Shown here piece after piece: positions 1 to 7,679 of a DNA stretch of 64,000 bases. The position numbers and the translations under genes were made by a program. The stretch is from Pseudomonas segetis (GTDB taxonomy: Bacteria > Pseudomonadota > Gammaproteobacteria > Pseudomonadales > Pseudomonadaceae): contig NZ_FZOG01000006.1 of assembly GCF_900188155.1 (NCBI RefSeq), forward strand, positions 236,005 through 300,004. Direction: 5' to 3'. Positions within the stretch are counted from its first letter, which is position 1; the number at the start of each line of letters is the position of its first letter. Under the pieces are notes generated by a model. The model was not told the origin of the DNA, did not search any database, and worked only from the letters and a program-made list of their open reading frames with translations.

Positions 1-915
1 TTTTTCCGGACGAATCGCATAGGTAATGCTCTTGTCCTGGACCGAAGTGCTGACACCGTGGCCGACAAATATATTGCGCTCAAGGTCCGGACTGTCGATC
101 AGGGCATGGGCCTCATGATCTTCAACCACCTGGCCTTCGAACAGGTTGACGTTACCAATGAATTCGCAAACCAGGCGGCTGGTCGGGGTTTCATAGATAT
201 CAATCGGGCTGCCGATCTGCGCGATCCAACCCAAGTGCATGATCGCGATGCGCTGGGCCATGGTCATGGCCTCTTCCTGATCGTGGGTTACCATTACGCA
301 GGTCACGCCTACGCGCTCGATAATCTCGACCAGCTCCAGTTGCATTTCCGAGCGCAGCTTTTTATCCAGTGCGCCCATGGGCTCATCAAGCAGCAGCAAC
401 TTCGGGCTTTTCGCAAGCGAGCGGGCCAGGGCAACACGCTGGCGCTGACCACCCGACAACTGGTGCGGCTTGCGCTTGGCATACTGGGTCATATGCACCA
501 GCTTGAGCATCTCGGCAACACGCGTTTCGATATCAGCCTTTGGCATTTTGTCTTGCTTGAGGCCGAAGGCGATGTTTTCAGCCACTGTCATATGCGGGAA
601 CAATGCATAAGACTGAAACATCATGTTGATCGGGCGCTCGTAGGGCGGCATGTCGGTGATGTCTTCACCGTCGAGATAGATGCGCCCCTCGGTTGGTCGT
701 TCAAAACCTGCAAGCATGCGCAGCAGGGTTGACTTACCCGAGCCAGAGCCGCCCAGCAAGGCAAAGATCTCGCCTTTATTGATAGTAAGAGAGACGTCAT
801 CAACGGCAACCGTTTCATCAAACTTCTTGGTTACACGCTCGATTTTAACCAGCACCTCTTTCGGTTGCTGATCGCCCTCAAGAACCCGTTTATAGGTACT
901 AGAAGCAACTGCCAT
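1..915 (-). CDS. spuF: Polyamine ABC transporter ATP-binding subunit (partial)
   Basis: ATPase of the putrescine/spermidine importer (PotG/SpuF type), energising uptake at the inner membrane. The reading frame is open from the ATG at 915 to the window edge, so the C-terminal part, including most of the regulatory domain, lies outside. Visible are a Walker A GGSGSGKS at about residues 55-62, the Q-loop MMFQSYALFPHM, the LSGGQ signature and a Walker B LLLLDEPMGALD. It is the last visible gene of the minus-strand spu operon, 54 bases after spuE. In P. aeruginosa the two permease genes spuG and spuH follow. Family assignment is secure; the substrate follows from context. Confidence 0.93.
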   Translation of the reverse strand, partial: MAVASSTYKRVLEGDQQPKEVLVKIERVTKKFDETVAVDDVSLTINKGEIFALLGGSGSGKSTLLRMLAGFERPTEGRIYLDGEDITDMPPYERPINMMFQSYALFPHMTVAENIAFGLKQDKMPKADIETRVAEMLKLVHMTQYAKRKPHQLSGGQRQRVALARSLAKSPKLLLLDEPMGALDKKLRSEMQLELVEIIERVGVTCVMVTHDQEEAMTMAQRIAIMHLGWIAQIGSPIDIYETPTSRLVCEFIGNVNLFEGQVVEDHEAHALIDSPDLERNIFVGHGVSTSVQDKSITYAIRPEK

Positions 916-938
916 TACCAAAACTCCCGCAAAATCGC

Positions 939-960
939 GCCCGCCGTCTTGACGACGGGC
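939..960 (-). other. Intercistronic hairpin between spuE and spuF
   Basis: GCCCGCCGTC, two bases, then GACGACGGGC forms a stem with one mismatch in the 54-base gap after spuE. No U-run follows, so it is more likely an mRNA-stabilising or attenuating element than a full terminator. Two stronger hairpins sit in other gaps of this operon. Confidence 0.5.
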
Positions 961-969
961 CGCTTAAAA

Positions 970-2067
970 TTATTGTCCTGACTTGATCTTCGTCCAGCTG
1001 CGTGTCATCAGACGCTGGATCTTACGAGGCATTTCCTGCTGGATGTACAACCGATCCAGTACTTCCTGAGGAGGGTAAACCGACGGGTTGGTGCTGACCT
1101 CCTGGTCCATGAACTTGGCGGACTTGAGGTTGGGGTTGGCGTAACCCACGTAATCACTTACCCCGGCAATGACTTCAGGTTGCAGCAAGTAATTGATAAA
1201 GGCATGGGCTTGTTTGACATTCTTCGAATCCGCCGGGATTGCCATCATGTCGAACCACAGGTTGCCACCTTCCTTGGGAATCGCATAAGCGATATCAATG
1301 CCCTTGCCTGCTTCTTCTGCACGATCTGCAGCCTGCAGTACGTCTCCGGAGAAGCCGGCCGCCACGCAGATATTGCCATTGGCCAAGTCACTGATGAACT
1401 TGGAAGAGTGGAAATAGGTCACGTATGGCCGTACCGCCAAAAGCTTCTCTTCGGCTTTCTTGTAGTCATCCGGGTTCTTGCTGTTTGGATCAAGGCCCAT
1501 GTAGTTGAGCACCGCTGGAATCATTTCATCGGCCGAATCCAGGAATGACACACCACAGGTGGTGAGCTTCTTCATGTTCTCAGGCTCAAACAGCACCGCC
1601 CAGGAATCAATATGGTCGACGCCCAGCACTTCCTTGACCTTCTCGACGTTATAGCCGATGCCGTTGGTACCCCACAGATAAGGCACGGCATACATGTTGC
1701 CCGGATCATTGGTCTCTAACTGCTTCATCAAGCGCGGGTCTAGATTCTTCCAGTTAGTCAGTTGGCTGCGATCCAGCTTCTGGAACGCACCAGCACGAAT
1801 TTGCTTGCCCAGGAAGTTGTTGGACGGCACCACGATGTCATAACCGGTGTTGCCTGACAGCAGCTTTCCTTCAAGGGTTTCGTTGGAGTCGAATACGTCG
1901 TACACCGGCTTGATACCAGTGGCCTTCTGGAAGTCGGCCAAGGTGTTCTCGCCGATATAATCACTCCAGTTGTAGATGTGTACGGTCGACTCAGCGGCTT
2001 GAGCTGCTGCCGCAACGCCGAGTGCTAGTAAGCTGGCTGTTAGAGTTTTGCTTATTGAGAATCGCAC
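970..2067 (-). CDS. spuE: Spermidine-preferring periplasmic binding protein
   Basis: Solute receptor of the polyamine ABC importer, acting in the periplasm. The 365-residue product has a signal peptide (basic start, hydrophobic core, cleavage near AQAAE at about 25) and the PotF/PotD fold signatures YNWSDYI, VPSN and PYLWGT. The start is GTG at 2067, preceded by AGAGGA at good spacing. Residue 271 is Trp within the segment LWFDMM, the position reported to favour spermidine in P. aeruginosa SpuE, whereas the neighbouring SpuD has Phe there. The position next to spuF also fits spuE rather than spuD. A 489-base gap separates it from spuD upstream, which is unusually long for an operon and may hold its own promoter. 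Confidence 0.92.
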   Translation of the reverse strand: MRFSISKTLTASLLALGVAAAAQAAESTVHIYNWSDYIGENTLADFQKATGIKPVYDVFDSNETLEGKLLSGNTGYDIVVPSNNFLGKQIRAGAFQKLDRSQLTNWKNLDPRLMKQLETNDPGNMYAVPYLWGTNGIGYNVEKVKEVLGVDHIDSWAVLFEPENMKKLTTCGVSFLDSADEMIPAVLNYMGLDPNSKNPDDYKKAEEKLLAVRPYVTYFHSSKFISDLANGNICVAAGFSGDVLQAADRAEEAGKGIDIAYAIPKEGGNLWFDMMAIPADSKNVKQAHAFINYLLQPEVIAGVSDYVGYANPNLKSAKFMDQEVSTNPSVYPPQEVLDRLYIQQEMPRKIQRLMTRSWTKIKSGQ

Positions 2068-2300
2068 ACGTATGTCCTCTTATTTTATGGAGCGGCCAAA
2101 AAAAGGCCGGCACTGTATCGGATAAGATCGCTTCTGTTCAGTGGTCTTTTGCTTGTCAGGCTGAACAACACGGTAATTACCGCGCTCTCTGGCGACCGGA
2201 ACATCAATCGCGAGACCTCAAACTGAACGCGCTTAACGGCGAACAGAAGAATTGAACAATACATGCAAGCTTTCTTTTACCAGTTGACCGGGCACACGAA

Positions 2301-2446
2301 GGAACCTCTGAAAAACTACTGCGCCAGGTATTACCGCATTGAAAAGCTGCTCAAATGCTCACTTAGAATAACTAAAGTCGAGCGCGACCCAAGTCGCTTT
2401 TTCACAGCTTCTACTCCCGTCGCTCGTTACCTTTTTCAGAAACTCC
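2301..2446. repeat. Possible miniature inverted-repeat element or IS remnant
   Basis: Within the 489-base gap between spuE and spuD, the left end GGAACCTCTGAAAAAC (2301-2316) and the right end read on the opposite strand, GGAGTTTCTGAAAAAG (from 2446), match at 12 of 16 bases, with TCTGAAAAA identical. They enclose about 146 bases without a convincing coding frame. I see no clear target-site duplication. This could be a small non-autonomous element or the ends of a decayed IS; coincidence is not excluded. Confidence 0.3.
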
Positions 2447-2499
2447 TTGAGACTCGGAAAACTGCATCCATTTCTGATACCACCAGCGGGTTACAACTT

Positions 2500-2531
2500 C
2501 TGCATCAGGCGGAGGGTTCCGCCTGATGCAG
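2500..2531 (-). other. Strong intercistronic hairpin downstream of spuD
   Basis: A perfect 14-bp stem, CTGCATCAGGCGGA with complement TCCGCCTGATGCAG, is closed by a four-base loop 25 bases after the spuD stop. On the transcribed minus strand no U-run follows. The position suggests partial termination or protection of the upstream mRNA, which would let the binding protein SpuD be made in excess over downstream subunits. That role is inferred. Confidence 0.75.
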
Positions 2532-2556
2532 GACTACAGTCTTAAATCAACAACAC

Positions 2557-3651
2557 TTAACGGCCCGACTTGACCTTGGTCCAGCTACGGGTCATTGCAC
2601 GTTGTACCTTCGGAGACAGCTCGGAGAAGGTGTACAACTTCTTCGACGCTTCCTCGGTTGGGTAGATGCCTGGGTTGTTGCGGATTTCTTCCGACACCAG
2701 TGGTGTCGCCGCAGCATTACCGTTCGGGTAGGCCACATAGTCAGAAATAGGCGCAATAACCTCTGGCTTGAGGATGTAGTTGAGGAAGGTATAGGCCTCG
2801 TCAGCGTTTTTCGCGTCAGCCGGGATAGCCATCATGTCAAAAAATGCGGCAGCACCTTCTTTAGGAATGACATAGCTGACTGGCACGCCGTTCTTGGCTT
2901 CTTCAGCACGGGCTTCAGCCTGGAAGACATCGCCGGACCAACCCAGGGCCACGCAGATGTTGCCGTTAGCCAGGTCAGAGATGTACTTGGATGAGTGGAA
3001 GTAGGTGACATCTGGACGAACCTTGAGCAGCAGCTCTTCAGCCTTTTTCACGTCCTCGACACTTTGTGCAATCGGGTTCAGGCCAAGGTAGTGCAACGCG
3101 GCTGCATAGACTTCCTCAGGTGCGTCGAGCATGGAAACGCCGCAAGACTTCAGCTTGTCCATGTTCTCTGGTTTGAAAATGATGTCCCATGAGTCGATCT
3201 TGTCGATGCCCAGGGCCGCTTTGACTTTTTCCGGGTTGTAGCCAATGCCCGTGGTGCCCCACAGGTACGGAAATGCGTACTGGTTACCCGGATCAGCTGC
3301 TTCGAGCGACTTCATCAGGTCAGGATTGAGGTTTTTCCAGTTTGGTAGCTTGGACTTGTCCAGCTTCTGGAAAACACCAGCCTTGATCTGCTTGGCCAGA
3401 AACTGGTTGGACGGCACCACGACGTCATAGCCCGAAGTACCGGCAAGCAGCTTGGCTTCCAGAGTTTCGTTGCTGTCGAAAACGTCGTACACCACCTTGA
3501 TACCGGTTTCTTTCTGGAAGTTTTCCAGTGTGTCTTCAGCGATGTAATCGGACCAGTTGTAGACGTGAAGAACTTTATCCTCAGCCTGTGCTGCTCCCAC
3601 TACAGCAGCCGCCAAGGACAACGCGAGAAGGGTTTTGCCGAAAAATTTCAT
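2557..3651 (-). CDS. spuD: Putrescine-binding periplasmic protein
   Basis: Periplasmic receptor for putrescine in the Spu importer. The start is the ATG at 3651, with AGGAG 9 bases upstream and directly followed by a classical signal peptide (MKFFGKTLLA, cleavage near AQAED). The frame extends further upstream but without a ribosome site. The mature protein carries YNWSDYI, VPSNQF and PYLWGT signatures and is a close paralogue of SpuE at 970-2067. The position equivalent to Trp271 of SpuE is Phe270 (in AFFDMM), matching the Phe known at this site in P. aeruginosa SpuD. It lies 162 bases after spuC in the same orientation. Length is 364 residues, normal for the family. Confidence 0.92.
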   Translation of the reverse strand: MKFFGKTLLALSLAAAVVGAAQAEDKVLHVYNWSDYIAEDTLENFQKETGIKVVYDVFDSNETLEAKLLAGTSGYDVVVPSNQFLAKQIKAGVFQKLDKSKLPNWKNLNPDLMKSLEAADPGNQYAFPYLWGTTGIGYNPEKVKAALGIDKIDSWDIIFKPENMDKLKSCGVSMLDAPEEVYAAALHYLGLNPIAQSVEDVKKAEELLLKVRPDVTYFHSSKYISDLANGNICVALGWSGDVFQAEARAEEAKNGVPVSYVIPKEGAAAFFDMMAIPADAKNADEAYTFLNYILKPEVIAPISDYVAYPNGNAAATPLVSEEIRNNPGIYPTEEASKKLYTFSELSPKVQRAMTRSWTKVKSGR

Positions 3652-3813
3652 GCGTAAAGCTCCTGTTGTTTTATAAGTATTCCAGAAGGTAGCGCAGCCT
3701 GTTTGCACCACCTTCCGGCGAGCCTGGCCAACGCACTGGCGCAGTCTGGCAATTTCACCGACATTTTTAAACACTCAACTGATTACAGTTGCGAGTTTAA
3801 TCATTGCAATGCT

Positions 3814-5187
3814 TTAACCCAGTACTTCGGCAGCCGTCAGATCGAGACATTGACGGGCCTTGGTTACCAGCTCATCGATTTCTGCCTTACTGATCACCAG
3901 CGGTGGTGAAATAATCATGGTGTCGCCTACGGCACGCATGATCAAACCATTGCTGAAACAGTGTGTACGGCAAATCATGCCAACACCTTTATCACTCGGG
4001 TAACGCTCGCGAGTAGCCTTGTCCTTCACCAATTCAATGGCGCCGAGCATGCCAACACCGCGAACTTCACCCACCAACGGATGGTCAGCCAGCTCACGTA
4101 GACGCTTTTGCAAATACGGTGCCGTTTCTTCTTTGACCCGTTCAACAATTTTCTCTTCGCGCAAAATACGCAAGTTTTCCAGGCCTACCGCTGCAGCAAC
4201 AGGGTGGCCGGAATAGGTAAAGCCATGGTTGAAGTCGCCGCCTTGATTGAGCACCTCAACGATTTCGTCACGGACGATCAAGCCGCCCATCGGGATGTAC
4301 CCGGAGGTCAGGCCCTTGGCAATGGTCATCATGTCTGGCGCATTGCCATAGAGGTCACTGCCAAACCACTCGCCGGTGCGCCCGAAGCCACAAATCACTT
4401 CGTCAGCGACAAACAGAATTTCATACTTGGCGAGGATCTCACGCACTTTCGGCCAGTAAGTATCTGGCGGGATGATCACGCCGCCAGCGCCCTGGATGGG
4501 CTCGGCGATAAATGCACCGACATTGTCGGCACCAACTTCGAGAATTTTCTTTTCCAGTTGTTCGGCCGCCCAGATACCGAACTCGTCCGGCGTCATGTCA
4601 CCGCCTTCGGCGAACCAGTATGGCTGCGCGATATGCACAATGCCCGGAATCGGCAGGTCGCCCTGTTCGTGCATATAAGTCATGCCGCCCAGACTCGCAC
4701 CGGCCACGGTTGAACCGTGATAGCCGTTGAGACGGCTGATAATGACCTTCTTGCTTGGCTTGCCCTTGATCGCCCAGTAATGGCGGACCATACGCAACAT
4801 GGTGTCATTGCCTTCAGAGCCTGAACCGGTGAAGAACACATGATTCATGCCTTCCGGGGCCAGTTCCGCAATTTCCTTGGCCAGTTCCAGCGCTGGCGGT
4901 GTCGCGGTCATGAAGAACATGTTGTAGTAAGGCAATTCTTGCATCTGCTTGTAAGCAGCTTCGGCCAACTCTTTGCGACCATAGCCCACTGCCACACACC
5001 ACAGGCCTGCCATGGCATCGAGGATTTTATGCCCCTCGCTGTCCCACAGATAAACACCTTCTGCGCGAGTGATGATGCGCGGCCCTACTTCCGCCAATTG
5101 CTTGAAGTCGCTGAACGGCGCGAGATGATGCTCGCGGCTCATCGCCTGCCATTCACGGGTTTTTGGGTTAGTCGCCTGGTTAGTCAT
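3814..5187 (-). CDS. spuC: Putrescine/polyamine-pyruvate aminotransferase
   Basis: Class III PLP-dependent aminotransferase that transfers an amino group from putrescine (and related amines) to pyruvate, giving 4-aminobutanal and alanine in the cytoplasm. From the ATG at 5187 (MTNQATNP), the PLP lysine is K291 in TIAKGLTSG, the cofactor-binding Asp is D262 in VADEV, and GSGSEGND binds phosphate at about 121-128. A GTG at 5193 is also in frame but forms part of the ribosome site AGAGGTG, so 5187 is preferred. At 457 residues it is full length. It is the third gene of the spuABC block, and its aldehyde product feeds the GABA route that GabT/GabD complete. Confidence 0.92.
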   Translation of the reverse strand: MTNQATNPKTREWQAMSREHHLAPFSDFKQLAEVGPRIITRAEGVYLWDSEGHKILDAMAGLWCVAVGYGRKELAEAAYKQMQELPYYNMFFMTATPPALELAKEIAELAPEGMNHVFFTGSGSEGNDTMLRMVRHYWAIKGKPSKKVIISRLNGYHGSTVAGASLGGMTYMHEQGDLPIPGIVHIAQPYWFAEGGDMTPDEFGIWAAEQLEKKILEVGADNVGAFIAEPIQGAGGVIIPPDTYWPKVREILAKYEILFVADEVICGFGRTGEWFGSDLYGNAPDMMTIAKGLTSGYIPMGGLIVRDEIVEVLNQGGDFNHGFTYSGHPVAAAVGLENLRILREEKIVERVKEETAPYLQKRLRELADHPLVGEVRGVGMLGAIELVKDKATRERYPSDKGVGMICRTHCFSNGLIMRAVGDTMIISPPLVISKAEIDELVTKARQCLDLTAAEVLG

Positions 5188-5211
5188 ATCCACCTCTAAA
5201 AATGCATGTAG

Positions 5212-5241
5212 CGTGCGCCGGACAAAACTGTCCGGCGCACG
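5212..5241 (-). other. Perfect 13-bp hairpin between spuB and spuC
   Basis: CGTGCGCCGGACA (5212-5224) and its exact complement (5229-5241) flank the loop AAAC in the 59-base gap between spuB and spuC. No U-run follows on the transcribed minus strand, so read-through into spuC is expected. It is likely an mRNA processing, stability or attenuation element. Confidence 0.75.
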
Positions 5242-5246
5242 TTCAA

Positions 5247-6605
5247 TTACACGGACAGCAGCAGGAATTCACGCTCCCAAGAGCTGATCACCCGCTTATA
5301 GTTCTCATGCTCTGCGCGCTTGACCGCCACATAGCCACTGATGAACTTGCGGCCCAGGTACTCCTCGGCCACCTTGCAGTTTTCCATTCGCTCCAGCGCG
5401 GCTTCCAACGTCAGGGGCAGACGCAGGTTGCGGCGCTCATAGCCACGCCCTTCAACTGGCGCACTTGGCTCTATACCTTCGACCATACCGATATAGCCGC
5501 ACAACAGACTGGCAGCCAGCGCCAGATAAGGGTTGGCATCGGCACCGGCCAGGCGGTTTTCAACGCGGCGATTCTCTGGAGAAGCATCGGGAACACGCAA
5601 GCCAACGGTGCGATTCTCCTCGCCCCACTCAACGTTTACAGGTGCCGAGGTATCCGGCAGGAAACGGCGGAACGAATTAACGTTCGGTGCGAACAGCGGT
5701 AGCAACTCAGGAATCAGCTTCTGCAAACCACCGATGTGGTGCAAGAACAGCTCACTCATTGTGCCGTCGTCATTGGAGAAGATATTTTTGCCGGTGTTCT
5801 TGTCGATGATGCTTTGGTGCACATGCATCGCGCTGCCTGGCTGGTCGGTAATCGGCTTGGCCATAAAGGTCGCCGTTACATCATGCTTGAGCGCGGCTTC
5901 ACGCATGGTGCGCTTGAACACCAAGACCTGGTCGGCCAGATGCAGTGGTTCGCCATGACGGAAGTTGATTTCCATCTGCGCCGGGCCTTCCTCGTGGATC
6001 AGGGTATCCAGGTCCAGGCCTTGAATCTCGCACCAGTCATACATGTCTTCAAACAGCGGGTCGAATTCGTTCGCCGCATCAATGGAGAACGACTGGCGAC
6101 CGGTTTCCGGGCGGCCCGAACGGCCCAGCGGGGCTTCCAGCGGGAAGTCTGGGTCGGCATTGCGCTTGGTCAGGTAAAACTCCATTTCTGGCGCCATGAT
6201 CGGCTGCCATCCTTTGTCGGAGTAGAGCTTGAGCACTTTCTTGAGAATGTTGCGCGGCGACAACTCAATCGGGTTGCCTTGCTTGTCATAGGTGTCGTGA
6301 ATCACCTGGGCAGTCGGCTCGATCGCCCAAGGTACAAGGAATACAGCGCTCTCATCGGGACGGCAGACCATATCGATGTCCGCCGGATCGAGCAGGTCGT
6401 AATAGATGTCGTCCTCGACATAATCGCCCGTCACGGTTTGCAGCAACACACTCTCTGGGAGGCGCATGCCTTTTTCCGCAATGAACTTGTTGGTTGGCGA
6501 AATCTTGCCGCGGGCAATGCCGGTAAGATCGCTGACCAGACACTCAACTTCGGTGATTTTGCGTTCTTTCAGCCAGCTGGATAGCTGGTCTATTTTGGTA
6601 CTCAT
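5247..6605 (-). CDS. spuB: Glutamate-putrescine ligase (gamma-glutamylpolyamine synthetase)
   Basis: Glutamine-synthetase-fold enzyme that uses ATP to join glutamate to putrescine or other polyamines, the first step of the gamma-glutamylation pathway. The ATG at 6605 (MSTKIDQLSS) follows TGAGGT; 24 further upstream residues in frame have no ribosome site. Visible GS features include the metal/glutamate segment EMEFYL at about 170, ATFMAKP, SAMHVHQS and NSFRRF, plus ENR...RLAGADANPYLA near the C-terminus. It is 452 residues, and resembles SpuI at 7680-9059 and the third copy at 34626-35990. It starts 44 bases after spuA and belongs to the same operon. It is also known as PauA2. Confidence 0.9.
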   Translation of the reverse strand: MSTKIDQLSSWLKERKITEVECLVSDLTGIARGKISPTNKFIAEKGMRLPESVLLQTVTGDYVEDDIYYDLLDPADIDMVCRPDESAVFLVPWAIEPTAQVIHDTYDKQGNPIELSPRNILKKVLKLYSDKGWQPIMAPEMEFYLTKRNADPDFPLEAPLGRSGRPETGRQSFSIDAANEFDPLFEDMYDWCEIQGLDLDTLIHEEGPAQMEINFRHGEPLHLADQVLVFKRTMREAALKHDVTATFMAKPITDQPGSAMHVHQSIIDKNTGKNIFSNDDGTMSELFLHHIGGLQKLIPELLPLFAPNVNSFRRFLPDTSAPVNVEWGEENRTVGLRVPDASPENRRVENRLAGADANPYLALAASLLCGYIGMVEGIEPSAPVEGRGYERRNLRLPLTLEAALERMENCKVAEEYLGRKFISGYVAVKRAEHENYKRVISSWEREFLLLSV

Positions 6606-6649
6606 AGAGACCTCAGGGTTGGTTGAGCCGACTATTGATTGAGTCGGCC

Positions 6650-7402
6650 TCAGCGTTGCCCCGCCCTCTTCCTGCAAGCCTCACCAAAGGCCTGGAAGAT
6701 GGCGAGATAATTCGGATTAGATCGTACCTGCCATTCGGGGTGCCATTGCACCCCCAAGGCAAAGCTTTTTGCACCTTCGACGGAAAAAGCCTCGATCAAC
6801 CCGTCAGGCGCCAGCGCTTCAACTCGAAGGCCCGGCGCCAGACGCTGAACGCCCTGACCATGTATGGAATTGACTTCGATCTGCGCTGGCAAGCCGATGC
6901 CAGCGAGAATGCCACCAGGCTGCACATGCAGCGCATGACGAGGTGCATATTGCACCTCAAGCGGCTCGTCCTGCGGTTCACGATGATCCATGAAGCCTTC
7001 GACTTCGTGCACTTTCTGGTGCAGCGTGCCACCGAAGACCACGTTCATTTCCTGGAAGCCGCGACACACACCGAGCACCGGAACCCCGGCCGCGATCGCA
7101 GCCTTCAACAGGGGCAAGGTGGTGCTGTCTCGCGCAGGATCGTGCAAAGTGCCAGGCTCGCTGGCCGGGCCATTGTAATGATGCGGTTCGACATTGGATG
7201 GCGAGCCGGTAAACAGCAAACCGTGCAGATTATCGAGCAGGGTAGGCTGATCCAGCAGCTCGCCGAGTGAAGGAATAATCACCGGCAAACCAGCTGCACC
7301 CAGAACCACTGCGCGAACATACTTGTCGCCGGTAACGTGGTAAGGATGAGGGCCAATCTGTTTTGTATCAGAGGTGACGCCGATTATCGGCAGGCGTGAC
7401 AT
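6650..7402 (-). CDS. spuA: Gamma-glutamyl-GABA hydrolase (class I glutamine amidotransferase-like)
   Basis: PuuD/PauD-type hydrolase that releases glutamate from gamma-glutamyl-GABA, giving GABA for GabT. The 250-residue product has the nucleophile elbow GVCRG with C113, and the rest of the triad in QWHPEWQ (H221 and E223). There is no synthetase domain, as expected for stand-alone family members. It is the first gene of the spuABCDEF operon and is divergent from spuI across a 277-base control region. The start ATG at 7402 opens directly into the first beta strand (LPIIGVTSD). Confidence 0.92.
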   Translation of the reverse strand: MSRLPIIGVTSDTKQIGPHPYHVTGDKYVRAVVLGAAGLPVIIPSLGELLDQPTLLDNLHGLLFTGSPSNVEPHHYNGPASEPGTLHDPARDSTTLPLLKAAIAAGVPVLGVCRGFQEMNVVFGGTLHQKVHEVEGFMDHREPQDEPLEVQYAPRHALHVQPGGILAGIGLPAQIEVNSIHGQGVQRLAPGLRVEALAPDGLIEAFSVEGAKSFALGVQWHPEWQVRSNPNYLAIFQAFGEACRKRAGQR

Positions 7403-7679
7403 GGGGCACCCGTTTTATTGCTGTTAGTGGGTTTGAACCGAGCTTAGCCTTGTTCATTTTTTTTCACAATAGCCATGTAAAAAATTGAACACACCCCACT
7501 GAGCACCGCACAGGCAAAGGGCTCAAGAGGCTCTGAAACTCCCCGAAACGCCCTAAAATTGGCCGCACAGCCCTATTTTGGGGCAAAATACGCCTCTCTT
7601 GACAGCGCAAGGTGTTTAAGATTGACTCACACCTGTGCATTCGCATGATTGATATTTTTAACAAGAAAGGTGTTGCATC
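7403..7679. promoter_or_regulatory. Divergent spuA/spuI control region
   Basis: The 277-base gap holds promoters for both directions. It contains an imperfect dyad at 7452-7490, GTTCATTTTTTT and AAAAAATTGAAC, matching at 11 of 12 positions with a spacer of about 14 bases, close to spuA. A ribosome site AAGAAAGG precedes spuI. I could not place convincing -35/-10 boxes. The dyad is a candidate operator for polyamine-responsive control. Confidence 0.5.

Noticed and set aside
2263..2526. 87-codon plus-strand open frame in the spuD-spuE gap
   Set aside because: No ribosome site, no recognisable domain, and it ends inside the strong hairpin.
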